From contig NZ_JAFBCC010000001.1 of assembly GCF_016907495.1 (NCBI RefSeq), positions 2,604,001 to 2,668,000 of the forward strand: a DNA stretch of 64,000 nt. The letters are read 5' to 3'. This DNA comes from Arthrobacter tumbae (GTDB lineage Bacteria > Actinomycetota > Actinomycetes > Actinomycetales > Micrococcaceae). This document shows positions 52,321 to 62,352 of this stretch, one piece after another. The notes under the pieces are model-generated. The model did no database searches, was not told the origin of the DNA, and worked only from the letters and a program-made list of their open reading frames with translations. Every line of letters begins with the position of its first letter. Position 1 is the first letter of the stretch. Position numbers and translations under genes: made by a program.

Positions 52321-53670
52321 TCAAATGCGGGTGCCGCGGGTCTCCGGTGCGTTGAAGGCCATCCACAGCACAGCGAGCAGGACAAGCAGTCCTGTCACCG
52401 CGAAGGTCAGCGGCAGTCCGAGGTAGGGCCACAGCAGGGATCCGAAGATCAGCGGAACCAATCCCGCACCCACGCGCGAGACCGTCGACGCCCAGCCGAA
52501 CCCTGACCCGCGAAGCTCGGTCGGGTACAGCTCGGACACGTAGGTGTAGAGGACGGGGATGGCCACCTGAATGGTGAAACCGAATGCGAGCAGCCAGGCG
52601 GTCGCCGCAGCCGGCAGCTCCAGGTTCAGGGCGAAAATCACCAGCACGACGGCGGACAGCGGGCCTGATACCGCGAGGATCCACTTCCTGCCCACCCGCT
52701 CTACCAACAGCGCGGCCGCAACCACTCCCAGGAACCCGATACCGGTCATGCCCGCCGTGGTCAGGAATGCCACTGACTGGCGGTACCCGGAAGCGATGAG
52801 GATCTGTGGCATCCACGTCAGGGCTCCGTAGTACACCAGGAGGATCGACAGGAAGAGACCCCAGGCAGCGAGGGTGATGCGCCAGTTGAAACGCCAGAGC
52901 GCGGTGAACTGGCCGGTCAGGCCGCCGAGCGTGAGGCGCGGATCGTCTCCGGCCGGCGGCAGGCGCCATTCGCGGACAGCGCCGCCGGTGCTCCTGACCA
53001 GTTGGTCGATGACGGCTTTGGCCTCGCTGGTGCGTCCCCGCTGCACGAGGAAGAGCGGCGACTCGGGAACTGAACGGCGCACCCAGAACACCAGGAGCGC
53101 GGGCAGCACCATGACCAGCATCAGGTAGCGCCAGTCCCCGAACGCGGCAATCAGGATCGCGGACACCACACCGCACAGTGCCGCGCCGATCGGCCACCAC
53201 CCGTCCATCGCGGTGAGCACCCGGCCGCGGTGCTTTCTAGGGGTGAATTCGCCGACCAGCGCGTAGTCCACCGGGATGCAGCCGCCCAGACCGAAGCCGG
53301 CGAGGAACCGGAAGATGCAGAACCAGACCAGGTCACCGGACAGCGCTCCGAAGACGGTGAAGAGCGAGAAGATCAGCAGGGTTGCCGTGAACGCCTTCTT
53401 CCGTCCGATGATGTCGGCAATCGAACCCCAGGCGAATGCTCCTACTGCCATCCCGATGAGGTTGGAGGTACCAACCCAGGCAGCCTCGCCGGGCGTCAGT
53501 CCCCATTCTTCAGACAACAGCGGGATGAGGTACCCGTTCAGCGTGACGTCCCAGGCATCGAACATGAACCCGAGGCCGCCGATGAGGAAGATTTTGCCCT
53601 GTACGCGCCAGCGCCACGGCAGGTCCTGGACCACCTGGTCACCGGTGGGAAGCTCGGTAGAAGTGCTCAC
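52321..53670 (-). CDS. MFS metabolite:H+ symporter-like transporter
   Basis: A 449-residue twelve-helix transporter. The start LIGGLGFMFDAWDVTLNGYL with the Asp-rich first helix resembles aromatic acid and metabolite symporters. GSIADIIGRKKAFTATLLIF is the loop 2-3 motif, and RFLAGFGLGGCIPVDYALVG the loop around helix 4. It lies upstream of the amylase gene on the same strand but separated by a 62-base gap. The substrate could be a sugar or an organic acid; the features do not discriminate. Confidence 0.82.
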   Translation of the reverse strand: MSTSTELPTGDQVVQDLPWRWRVQGKIFLIGGLGFMFDAWDVTLNGYLIPLLSEEWGLTPGEAAWVGTSNLIGMAVGAFAWGSIADIIGRKKAFTATLLIFSLFTVFGALSGDLVWFCIFRFLAGFGLGGCIPVDYALVGEFTPRKHRGRVLTAMDGWWPIGAALCGVVSAILIAAFGDWRYLMLVMVLPALLVFWVRRSVPESPLFLVQRGRTSEAKAVIDQLVRSTGGAVREWRLPPAGDDPRLTLGGLTGQFTALWRFNWRITLAAWGLFLSILLVYYGALTWMPQILIASGYRQSVAFLTTAGMTGIGFLGVVAAALLVERVGRKWILAVSGPLSAVVLVIFALNLELPAAATAWLLAFGFTIQVAIPVLYTYVSELYPTELRGSGFGWASTVSRVGAGLVPLIFGSLLWPYLGLPLTFAVTGLLVLLAVLWMAFNAPETRGTRI

Positions 53671-53758
53671 GGTTCCGTCCTGACAGTGCCACCTGGGGCT
53701 AGCTCGCTCGTTGCGAATGACTGAAACACCATACCGCCGCAGCGGGCGGCCCCGGCCT

Positions 53759-54802
53759 TTACCCTGGCGGGAGCGTCATCTTCGCGAGCAGATCAAGCAG
53801 TGCATCGTTGACCTCGTCCGGGTGGGTGAGGTTCACCATGTGGCCGGCACCTTCCACCGTGACAAGACGCGCGTTGTCGCCGATCTCGCTGGCGAGGGTG
53901 CAGCTGCGCTCGCAGTCAATGGCATGGTCGTCCGTTCCGCTGAGGACGAGGACGGGAACCGATCGAAGGGCATCGAAGCCGTCCATCTTGTTGTAACGGA
54001 CCAGCGCCGGGTAGAAGGCGGTCACCATGGACAGGGGAGTGGCGTTCCACATGGTCAGCATGGTGTCTGCCGCCTCCTCGGTCGGGCCGTCCCCGCCGAA
54101 CAACCGGTGAAGCAGCCAGCGACGCCCCCAACGCCTGCGGAATGGTACCACCCAGTCAAGCACTGGCGCCACGAGCCAAAGCAGGCGGGTCGCGAGGCCG
54201 GCAGCGCCGGTTCGCACGGCCAGTCTCCCCACCCGGGCCGGAACCTCCATGCTCGGCAGGCGTCCGGCGGCGGTTGAAAGCAGGGCTACACCGGCGATGC
54301 GACTCCCGAACAGCTCCGGCCGCTGCGCCGCGAGTGCGAGGGCACCCATTCCGCCCATGGAGTGCGCCACGAGCAGTATTCTGCTCTGTTGCGGCTGTTG
54401 GTCGATCACGCAGCCGAGGTCGTTCCCCAACTGTTCGATGGTCGCCGTTGTGGGATCTCCCCAGCCGCTCGATCCGTGCCCACGCTGATCGAAGAGGACC
54501 ACTCGCGCCCGCTCGCTGAGCGCGCGGCGTTGATGCGTGAACTCCTGCGAGGTAGCAGCAAAACCATGAGCGAACAGCACGGTCACCGGTGCGGAATGCC
54601 GGTCCTCTTCTTCGGTGAACAGGAGCACGCCGTCGCTCGTTCGGACGCTCGGGTTCTCAGCCTTGGTGTGCCGGGCAAGCGATCTGGCGTAGCCAGTCCT
54701 CGCTCCCAGCGCGCAACCGGCCACCGCGACGGCGACCAGCAGGTAGCGGACGGACCGAAGCGGCCAGCTGGGACCGAGGGAGGGTCCCTTTCGCGGCGTC
54801 AT
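53759..54802 (-). CDS. Alpha/beta hydrolase with N-terminal membrane anchor
   Basis: A 347-residue hydrolase. A hydrophobic segment at residues 17-35 (SVRYLLVAVAVAGCALGART) anchors it or acts as a signal. The alpha/beta fold has LFAHGFAATSQEFTHQRRAL, FDQRGHGSSGW, and the nucleophile elbow VAHSMGGMGALAL. The Asp of the triad is in VLSGTDDHAIDCERSC, and the final His in VEGAGHMVNLTHPDEVNDAL. The start overlaps the stop of the PAP2 phosphatase gene (ATGA), so the two are coupled and may act on the same lipid substrate. This is an inference. Confidence 0.85.
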   Translation of the reverse strand: MTPRKGPSLGPSWPLRSVRYLLVAVAVAGCALGARTGYARSLARHTKAENPSVRTSDGVLLFTEEEDRHSAPVTVLFAHGFAATSQEFTHQRRALSERARVVLFDQRGHGSSGWGDPTTATIEQLGNDLGCVIDQQPQQSRILLVAHSMGGMGALALAAQRPELFGSRIAGVALLSTAAGRLPSMEVPARVGRLAVRTGAAGLATRLLWLVAPVLDWVVPFRRRWGRRWLLHRLFGGDGPTEEAADTMLTMWNATPLSMVTAFYPALVRYNKMDGFDALRSVPVLVLSGTDDHAIDCERSCTLASEIGDNARLVTVEGAGHMVNLTHPDEVNDALLDLLAKMTLPPG

Positions 54803-56010
54803 GCCTTGTCCCGTTCCGCAGTCTGCCGTTCAGCTTGCATGCGGCTCCGGGGGTCACGCACCAAATACGTCCAGCAAGCCGCCAGCCAGACTGGCGCATA
54901 CGCCATGCTCGCTAGGACATCTGTTGGAAAGTGAACTCCCCAGTAGAGCCGGGAGGCCGCCACCCCGAGCACGATCGCACCGGCCAGCAGGAAGCCCGCC
55001 CAGCGCAGATGAAAGCGGCCGGTGGAATACAGAAGCAGGGCCAGCCCCCCATAGACGACGACGGCGGCCGCAACATGGCCCGACGGAAATGACGAGGTGG
55101 GCGGAAGTCCCTCGGAGAGGTGGTCCACGGCAGGCCGCCCGCGTCCGACAATCAGGCCGGTGACCAGGTAGATGGACGTCTCGCCCACGGCGGCAGCCAG
55201 CAGGAACACGACCGGTACCCATCTCCTCGTCAGGGCGAGGAGGAGCGGAATACCGACGAGCAGGACTGCAACGACGCCGGCTGTGGTTCCGAAGGCGCCG
55301 GCGACGGTCGCCAGGGCACTCAACGGTTCAGACCGGTGGCTTGCCAGCCACTGAACCACGGTTCGATCGAACCGGGCGACGCCGCCGAGCGGTCCGGTGA
55401 TGAGGAGGCCCACCGCGGTGAGGGCGGCGCAGAGCATTACTCCGACGGCAACCAGGCGAATCCACCGGCTGAAGCTGAACTGGCCTTTGAGGGCCAGCGG
55501 TGCAGGATGGAGTGCCGCAACGCTGCTAACCGGAAGGCCATAGGTGAGACGGCGACGTGGCGGCTCGGGTTGCCTCCAACGCCGGAACAGGATGCTGGCC
55601 ACAACCGCCCAGGCGGCACCGGCGACGGCACCGCCAACGGTCGACAGGGCAGACTGCTGCCCCGCTGCGACGCGGACAACCTCGAAGACGGTCACTGCCG
55701 CCAGGGTGCCGGGAATTGTCCACCGCCGTGCGCGCGGCGGCACGGCGGGAAGGAATATGAACAGCAGGATAACGGCGGTCGCCACGAATTCCAGGGTCCC
55801 GTTGAAGAACGTTGGCAGGGTGCCCGGTACGGTGAGCGTAGCCAGCCCGAGCGCTGTTCCGGCCACCAGCAGGACGTGGTGCCACAGTTTCCTGATTGCG
55901 AGAAACAGGGCAGCCGAAGGCAGGACAAGCCATCCCACATGGGCTGCGACCTCGGCGACGAATGCGGCTCCACCGCCCAGGATGTCGATGATCATGCTGA
56001 ATACATCCAC
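54799..56010 (-). CDS. PAP2-superfamily membrane phosphatase
   Basis: A 403-residue protein with about ten membrane segments. The PAP2 motifs are in the second half: GRGRPAVDHLSEGL, SFPSGHVAAAVVVYGGLALL and SRLYWGVHFPTDVLASMAYA; they form the phosphatase site. The N-terminal half has an additional block of five helices of unknown type. PAP2 enzymes remove phosphate from lipid phosphates or undecaprenyl pyrophosphate. It is followed in an overlapping ATGA by the hydrolase gene and preceded by a small membrane protein gene. Confidence 0.85.
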   Translation of the reverse strand: MDVFSMIIDILGGGAAFVAEVAAHVGWLVLPSAALFLAIRKLWHHVLLVAGTALGLATLTVPGTLPTFFNGTLEFVATAVILLFIFLPAVPPRARRWTIPGTLAAVTVFEVVRVAAGQQSALSTVGGAVAGAAWAVVASILFRRWRQPEPPRRRLTYGLPVSSVAALHPAPLALKGQFSFSRWIRLVAVGVMLCAALTAVGLLITGPLGGVARFDRTVVQWLASHRSEPLSALATVAGAFGTTAGVVAVLLVGIPLLLALTRRWVPVVFLLAAAVGETSIYLVTGLIVGRGRPAVDHLSEGLPPTSSFPSGHVAAAVVVYGGLALLLYSTGRFHLRWAGFLLAGAIVLGVAASRLYWGVHFPTDVLASMAYAPVWLAACWTYLVRDPRSRMQAERQTAERDKA

Positions 56011-56022
56011 CGGCCGCCCTCC

Positions 56023-56634
56023 TTAGTGCGCAGACGTCTGGATATCCGCGGCCTGGTTCTTCCACATCGCGAGCAACAATCCTGTCAGCAGCGCTCCCGC
56101 TCCACCCACCGCGATGTCCGTCAGGGTGTCGATGTATCCCACGTGGATGCCGTCGGAGATAAAAGCGTTACCGAACCACTCCAGGAATTCCCAGGCGACC
56201 GCGAGCGTAACGCCGAATGAGACCGTGAGGACAATGATCGACCTGGAGGGCAGGGCTTTGCCCATGGACGTTCCGGGCGTGACGTCCAGTTGTGCCAGCA
56301 GGAGGTAGAGCACGCCCGCCGAAGATCCCGCCGTCACGAAATGTACAACGAGGTCCCACCAGGAAATCGCGGCATACAGGCCTGCCACTCCGCTCCAGGT
56401 GGCGAGCAGGATCGTCGCCGAGAAGGCTGCGTCGAACGGGCCGGCGAGCTGGAGCAAACGGGGGATCAGCAGCCCGGCGAAGACAACCGCGAAACCGAGT
56501 GTTGAGGGGATACCGAACCACATCGCGGCTACTCCGATGCTGACCAGCGTGGCAAGCCTGAATGCGTCAGCGATGTGCCGCCCGCGTGCATGGCTGCGGG
56601 CGGCGTCGTCGTGCGGTTGGTTGGCCACTGTCAT
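56023..56634 (-). CDS. Membrane protein, YjdF/DUF2238-like
   Basis: A 203-residue membrane protein with about six hydrophobic segments. VAWEFLEWFGNAFISDGIHV, then GYIDTLTDIAVGGAGALLTG, is reminiscent of the YjdF/DUF2238 end (ExxEW and DTxxDM), but the match is by eye. It starts the three-gene run with the PAP2 phosphatase and the hydrolase, 12 bases before the former. A function in lipid metabolism is possible from context only. Confidence 0.68.
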   Translation of the reverse strand: MTVANQPHDDAARSHARGRHIADAFRLATLVSIGVAAMWFGIPSTLGFAVVFAGLLIPRLLQLAGPFDAAFSATILLATWSGVAGLYAAISWWDLVVHFVTAGSSAGVLYLLLAQLDVTPGTSMGKALPSRSIIVLTVSFGVTLAVAWEFLEWFGNAFISDGIHVGYIDTLTDIAVGGAGALLTGLLLAMWKNQAADIQTSAH

Positions 56635-56969
56635 TTGTCCTCCTCAATCGTGATCAGGTGTCCCGTTGAGGACAGGCGCTACATTCGACGGTAAGCATGC
56701 TGACGTATCTAATTCAAAGTCCTTGACCGGTTGGTGATCCTCTTTCAGGGCAGCTTCGGCTGCCGGTCTGCGCTTGATCGCCTTTCCTGCCGGTCTGCAG
56801 CCGGTTCTGCAGGGAAGAGCCCGCTGCTCAGCGCGTCTGGAATGACCCGCGATCGTTATGCCTGTGTTATTCACCCGCCGTGTAACCGAGCTGCGCGGCC
56901 GGGAGGCTGAGGGCACCGGTGTTTTAGACTGGGAAAGATCCCACAGCACTCGTTCCCCTGGAGACCTGC
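56635..56969. other. 335-base intergenic region upstream of purH
   Basis: No gene was found here. The region contains two copies of TGCCGGTCTGC (near 56759 and 56787), a short CTGCAGCCGGTTCTGCAG inverted pair, a TAGACT that could be a -10 box around 56924, and a CTGGAGAC ribosome site before purH. A ZTP riboswitch, sometimes found before purine genes, was not seen. Confidence 0.5.
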
Positions 56970-58586
56970 GTGACTTTGCCCAACCTTGACCGTGTTCCGA
57001 TCCGCCGCGCGCTGATTTCCGTCTATGACAAGACCGGGCTGGAGGAACTCGCTCAGGGTCTGCACAGCGCCGGAGTCCGCATTGTTTCCACCGGGTCCAC
57101 GGCCAAGACCATCGCGGCCGCGGGCATCCCCGTGCAGCAGGTCGAGGAGGTCACCGGATCTCCCGAGATGCTGGATGGCCGTGTGAAGACGCTCCACCCG
57201 CGCGTGCATGGCGGGATCCTTGCGGACCGCCGCGTCCCGGCCCACATGGACACCCTCGCCGAGATGGAGATCGAAGCGTTCGAACTGGTAGTGGTCAACC
57301 TTTACCCGTTCGTTGAGACGGTGAAGTCGGGCGCCTCAGCGGACGACGTCGTCGAGCAGATCGACATCGGCGGCCCGGCGATGGTGCGCTCGGCAGCCAA
57401 GAACCATGCCGCCGTCAGCATCGTGGTGGATCCGTCGTTCTACGGCAGTGTTGTCCGTGCCGCCGGCGAGGGCGGCTTTGACCTGAAGACTCGCAGGCAG
57501 CTGGCCGCCCGCGCCTTTGCTCACACAGCCACCTATGACAACGCGGTCGCTATCTGGACGGCAACCCAGTTCCAGGATGAGGACGACGACGGCCTGATCG
57601 ACTGGCCTGCCTATGCCGGCCTGGCGCTGGAGCGCTCTGAGGTGCTGCGTTACGGCGAGAACCCGCATCAGCAGGCAGCGCTGTATGTCGACCGGGCGGC
57701 ACCCGTTGGAATCGCACAGACGGATCAGCTGCACGGCAAGGCGATGAGTTACAACAACTTCGTGGACGCCGATGCCGCGCTGCGTGCCGCGTATGACTTC
57801 AGCGAACCTGCCGTCGCCATCATCAAGCACGCCAACCCCTGTGGTGTTGCGGTCGGTTCCTCAGCCGCTGCAGATCCCATTGCCGACGCCCATGCCAAGG
57901 CGCACGCGTGCGATCCTGTGTCCGCGTTCGGCGGGGTCATCGCAGCCAACCGCACGGTAACGGCAGCAATGTCCCGGACGGTGAAGGACATTTTCACCGA
58001 GGTTGTCATCGCTCCCGGATTTGAGCCCGAAGCAGTGGAAATCCTTTCGCAGAAGAAGAACATCCGCCTGCTCGCACTGCCCGAGGGTTATGACCGCTAC
58101 CCGACCGAGATCCGGCAGGTCTCCGGCGGCGTCCTCATCCAGGTCACCGATGCGGTGGACGCCGACGGCGATACCCCCGGAAACTGGACCCTTGCCGCAG
58201 GCGAGGCAGCGGATTCTGAAACCTTCGCGGACCTCGCTTTCGCCTGGACCGCCTGCCGGGCCGCGAAATCCAACGCAATCCTGCTCGCCCGCGACGGTGC
58301 CGCCGTCGGCGTCGGAATGGGACAGGTGAACCGGCTGGATTCCTGCAAGCTGGCGGTGGAGCGGGCTAACTCGCTCGCGGGTGAGGGGAACGAGCGCGCA
58401 CGTGGTGCGGTGGCGGCGTCGGACGCGTTCTTCCCGTTCGCGGATGGCCTGCAGATCCTGATCGACGCCGGTGTGCGCGCCGTTGTCCAGCCGGGAGGAT
58501 CGGTGCGCGATCAGGAAGTCATCGACGCGGCGAATGCCGCGGGCATCACCATGTACTTCACCGGCGCACGCCACTTCTTCCACTAA
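56970..58586 (+). CDS. purH: Bifunctional AICAR formyltransferase/IMP cyclohydrolase
   Basis: A 538-residue enzyme that does the last two steps of IMP synthesis. Residues 1-150 form the MGS-like cyclohydrolase domain ([20 protein letters not shown], then [16 protein letters not shown]). The rest is the AICAR formyltransferase domain, with [37 protein letters not shown] and DAFFPFADG conserved. The C-terminus is [10 protein letters not shown], which closes the family. A GTG start with GGAG upstream is used. purN lies 7.5 kb upstream rather than adjacent. Confidence 0.95.
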   Translation: MTLPNLDRVPIRRALISVYDKTGLEELAQGLHSAGVRIVSTGSTAKTIAAAGIPVQQVEEVTGSPEMLDGRVKTLHPRVHGGILADRRVPAHMDTLAEMEIEAFELVVVNLYPFVETVKSGASADDVVEQIDIGGPAMVRSAAKNHAAVSIVVDPSFYGSVVRAAGEGGFDLKTRRQLAARAFAHTATYDNAVAIWTATQFQDEDDDGLIDWPAYAGLALERSEVLRYGENPHQQAALYVDRAAPVGIAQTDQLHGKAMSYNNFVDADAALRAAYDFSEPAVAIIKHANPCGVAVGSSAAADPIADAHAKAHACDPVSAFGGVIAANRTVTAAMSRTVKDIFTEVVIAPGFEPEAVEILSQKKNIRLLALPEGYDRYPTEIRQVSGGVLIQVTDAVDADGDTPGNWTLAAGEAADSETFADLAFAWTACRAAKSNAILLARDGAAVGVGMGQVNRLDSCKLAVERANSLAGEGNERARGAVAASDAFFPFADGLQILIDAGVRAVVQPGGSVRDQEVIDAANAAGITMYFTGARHFFH

Positions 58587-58609
58587 ACCGGTACGTTAGA
58601 CAAAGTTGA

Positions 58610-61033
<2,424 letters not shown>

Positions 61034-61048
61034 AGGGGGTGGTGACAG

Positions 61049-62263
61049 ATGAATAGGCGCATTCGCCGTTCTGCTGCTGCCGCCGTGCGGATTTCTCTTA
61101 TTAGCGCCGGTGGCGCGCTGGGCTGGCTCGCTCTTTCAGCAGGAACCGCAATAGCTGACGACGACGGCAAGCTCACCTCCCTCGGATCTGTCACTTCTGT
61201 GGTCGAGTCGGTTACGACTCCCGTGGAAGCCATTGTTCAAGATGTCGCCGCGCCGCTCACTCCCAAGCCGGCTGCAACAGCATCGACGTCGTCGAACCAG
61301 ACCATCGAACTTCCCGCCGTCTCAGACGTTGTCAGCAGCGTGCCCGAGAACGTCGGAAACCTGAACGTCGTCGAAGTGGTTGCACCGGCCACCCAGCTGA
61401 TCGATGCCGGGTTATCGCAAACACCGATCGTGAATGTTGTTGTTCCTCAGGGAACAACAACCGCTGTTACCCAACCTGTGCTGGAGGTCGTGGATTCCAC
61501 GGTTGCGCCGGTTCTGCAGCCTGTCCAGCAGGTGGTGACCCCGGTCGTTGAGGTGATCGAGCCCGTTGTCCGGACAGTTGACCCAGTGATTGACGTAGTT
61601 GAGCCGGTTGTTAGTCCGGTTGTCAAGGTAGTTGATCCGGTTGTCGACGTCGTCGAGCCGGTGGTGAGTCCGGTCATCGATCCGGTCATCGACGTAGTTG
61701 ATCCCGTGGTGAAGCCCGTTGTTCCTGTCGTGGCGCTTCCCGAACCGGCCGACGTAATCGCACCGACCGACGTCGTCGAACCGGCGGACGTCGTCGAAGT
61801 GGTGCCGACCGAAGTTGCTGCCGAGCCGTCGGTGGTTGACAGTGACAGTTCAAGTGACGAGCTTCGCGCGGCCGCCCTGAAGGCTCCGGTCGAGCTGAGC
61901 GTCGATGTAACGACCCAGAATGCGCCCCTCCCGCAAGCTCCGCCAGCTGTCGCGGTCGAGGAGGGAACTGTTGCCACACCAAGCGGCGCCCGGCTGTCGC
62001 AGGGTGCGGTGCACGAGCTTCAGGGATTCCCATCTTTCGCGTCGGTAGACCACCAGCAGCCAGCAGGCCCCCTGGGTGTTAGTCCAGGTAGCGCCAACAC
62101 CGGGGTGATCGGCTCAGGCTCCGTAGGGTCGGGAAGCCCCTACGCGACTAACGCGCAGTTCTCCTTCGATTTTGTACTTTCCTCTGCGGGCTCACCGCAG
62201 TCCGGCTATCTTGCTGCGCTGCCTTCCGGCCCAACCTTCGACCCTGGTTCAACTCCTGATTGA
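61049..62263 (+). CDS. Secreted protein with PVVxVV repeats
   Basis: A 404-residue exported protein. A Sec signal with a basic start (MNRRIRRSAAAAVRISLISA) ends near residue 36 (AIA-DDD). The mature part is Val/Pro/Asp-rich. At about residues 160-230 the chain becomes an almost regular PVVxVV(D/E) repeat (DPVIDVVEPVVSPVVKVVDP). An Asp/Val/Ala/Glu linker follows, then a Gly/Ser-rich C-terminal region. No sortase motif or Cys is present, so attachment is not covalent by that route. I do not recognise a family; beta-rich, valine-dense repeats suggest a fibrous or surface-active protein. GGGGGTGG precedes the ATG. The chaplin-like gene follows by 89 bases. Confidence 0.75.
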   Translation: MNRRIRRSAAAAVRISLISAGGALGWLALSAGTAIADDDGKLTSLGSVTSVVESVTTPVEAIVQDVAAPLTPKPAATASTSSNQTIELPAVSDVVSSVPENVGNLNVVEVVAPATQLIDAGLSQTPIVNVVVPQGTTTAVTQPVLEVVDSTVAPVLQPVQQVVTPVVEVIEPVVRTVDPVIDVVEPVVSPVVKVVDPVVDVVEPVVSPVIDPVIDVVDPVVKPVVPVVALPEPADVIAPTDVVEPADVVEVVPTEVAAEPSVVDSDSSSDELRAAALKAPVELSVDVTTQNAPLPQAPPAVAVEEGTVATPSGARLSQGAVHELQGFPSFASVDHQQPAGPLGVSPGSANTGVIGSGSVGSGSPYATNAQFSFDFVLSSAGSPQSGYLAALPSGPTFDPGSTPD

Positions 62264-62352
62264 TGAGCCGTCGGCTGCCCTTTGACGGGCGGCGAACGGT
62301 CAATGTGGCGCGTGTATGCGTCATCAAAACATCAATTCAGGAGAAATGAATC

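Noticed and set aside
55120..56220. 366-residue plus-strand frame
   Set aside because: It lies opposite the PAP2 phosphatase gene and has no fold-like composition.
56635..56969. ZTP (pfl) riboswitch before purH
   Set aside because: The conserved CCGCCTGGGC-type core and matching upstream pairing were not found.
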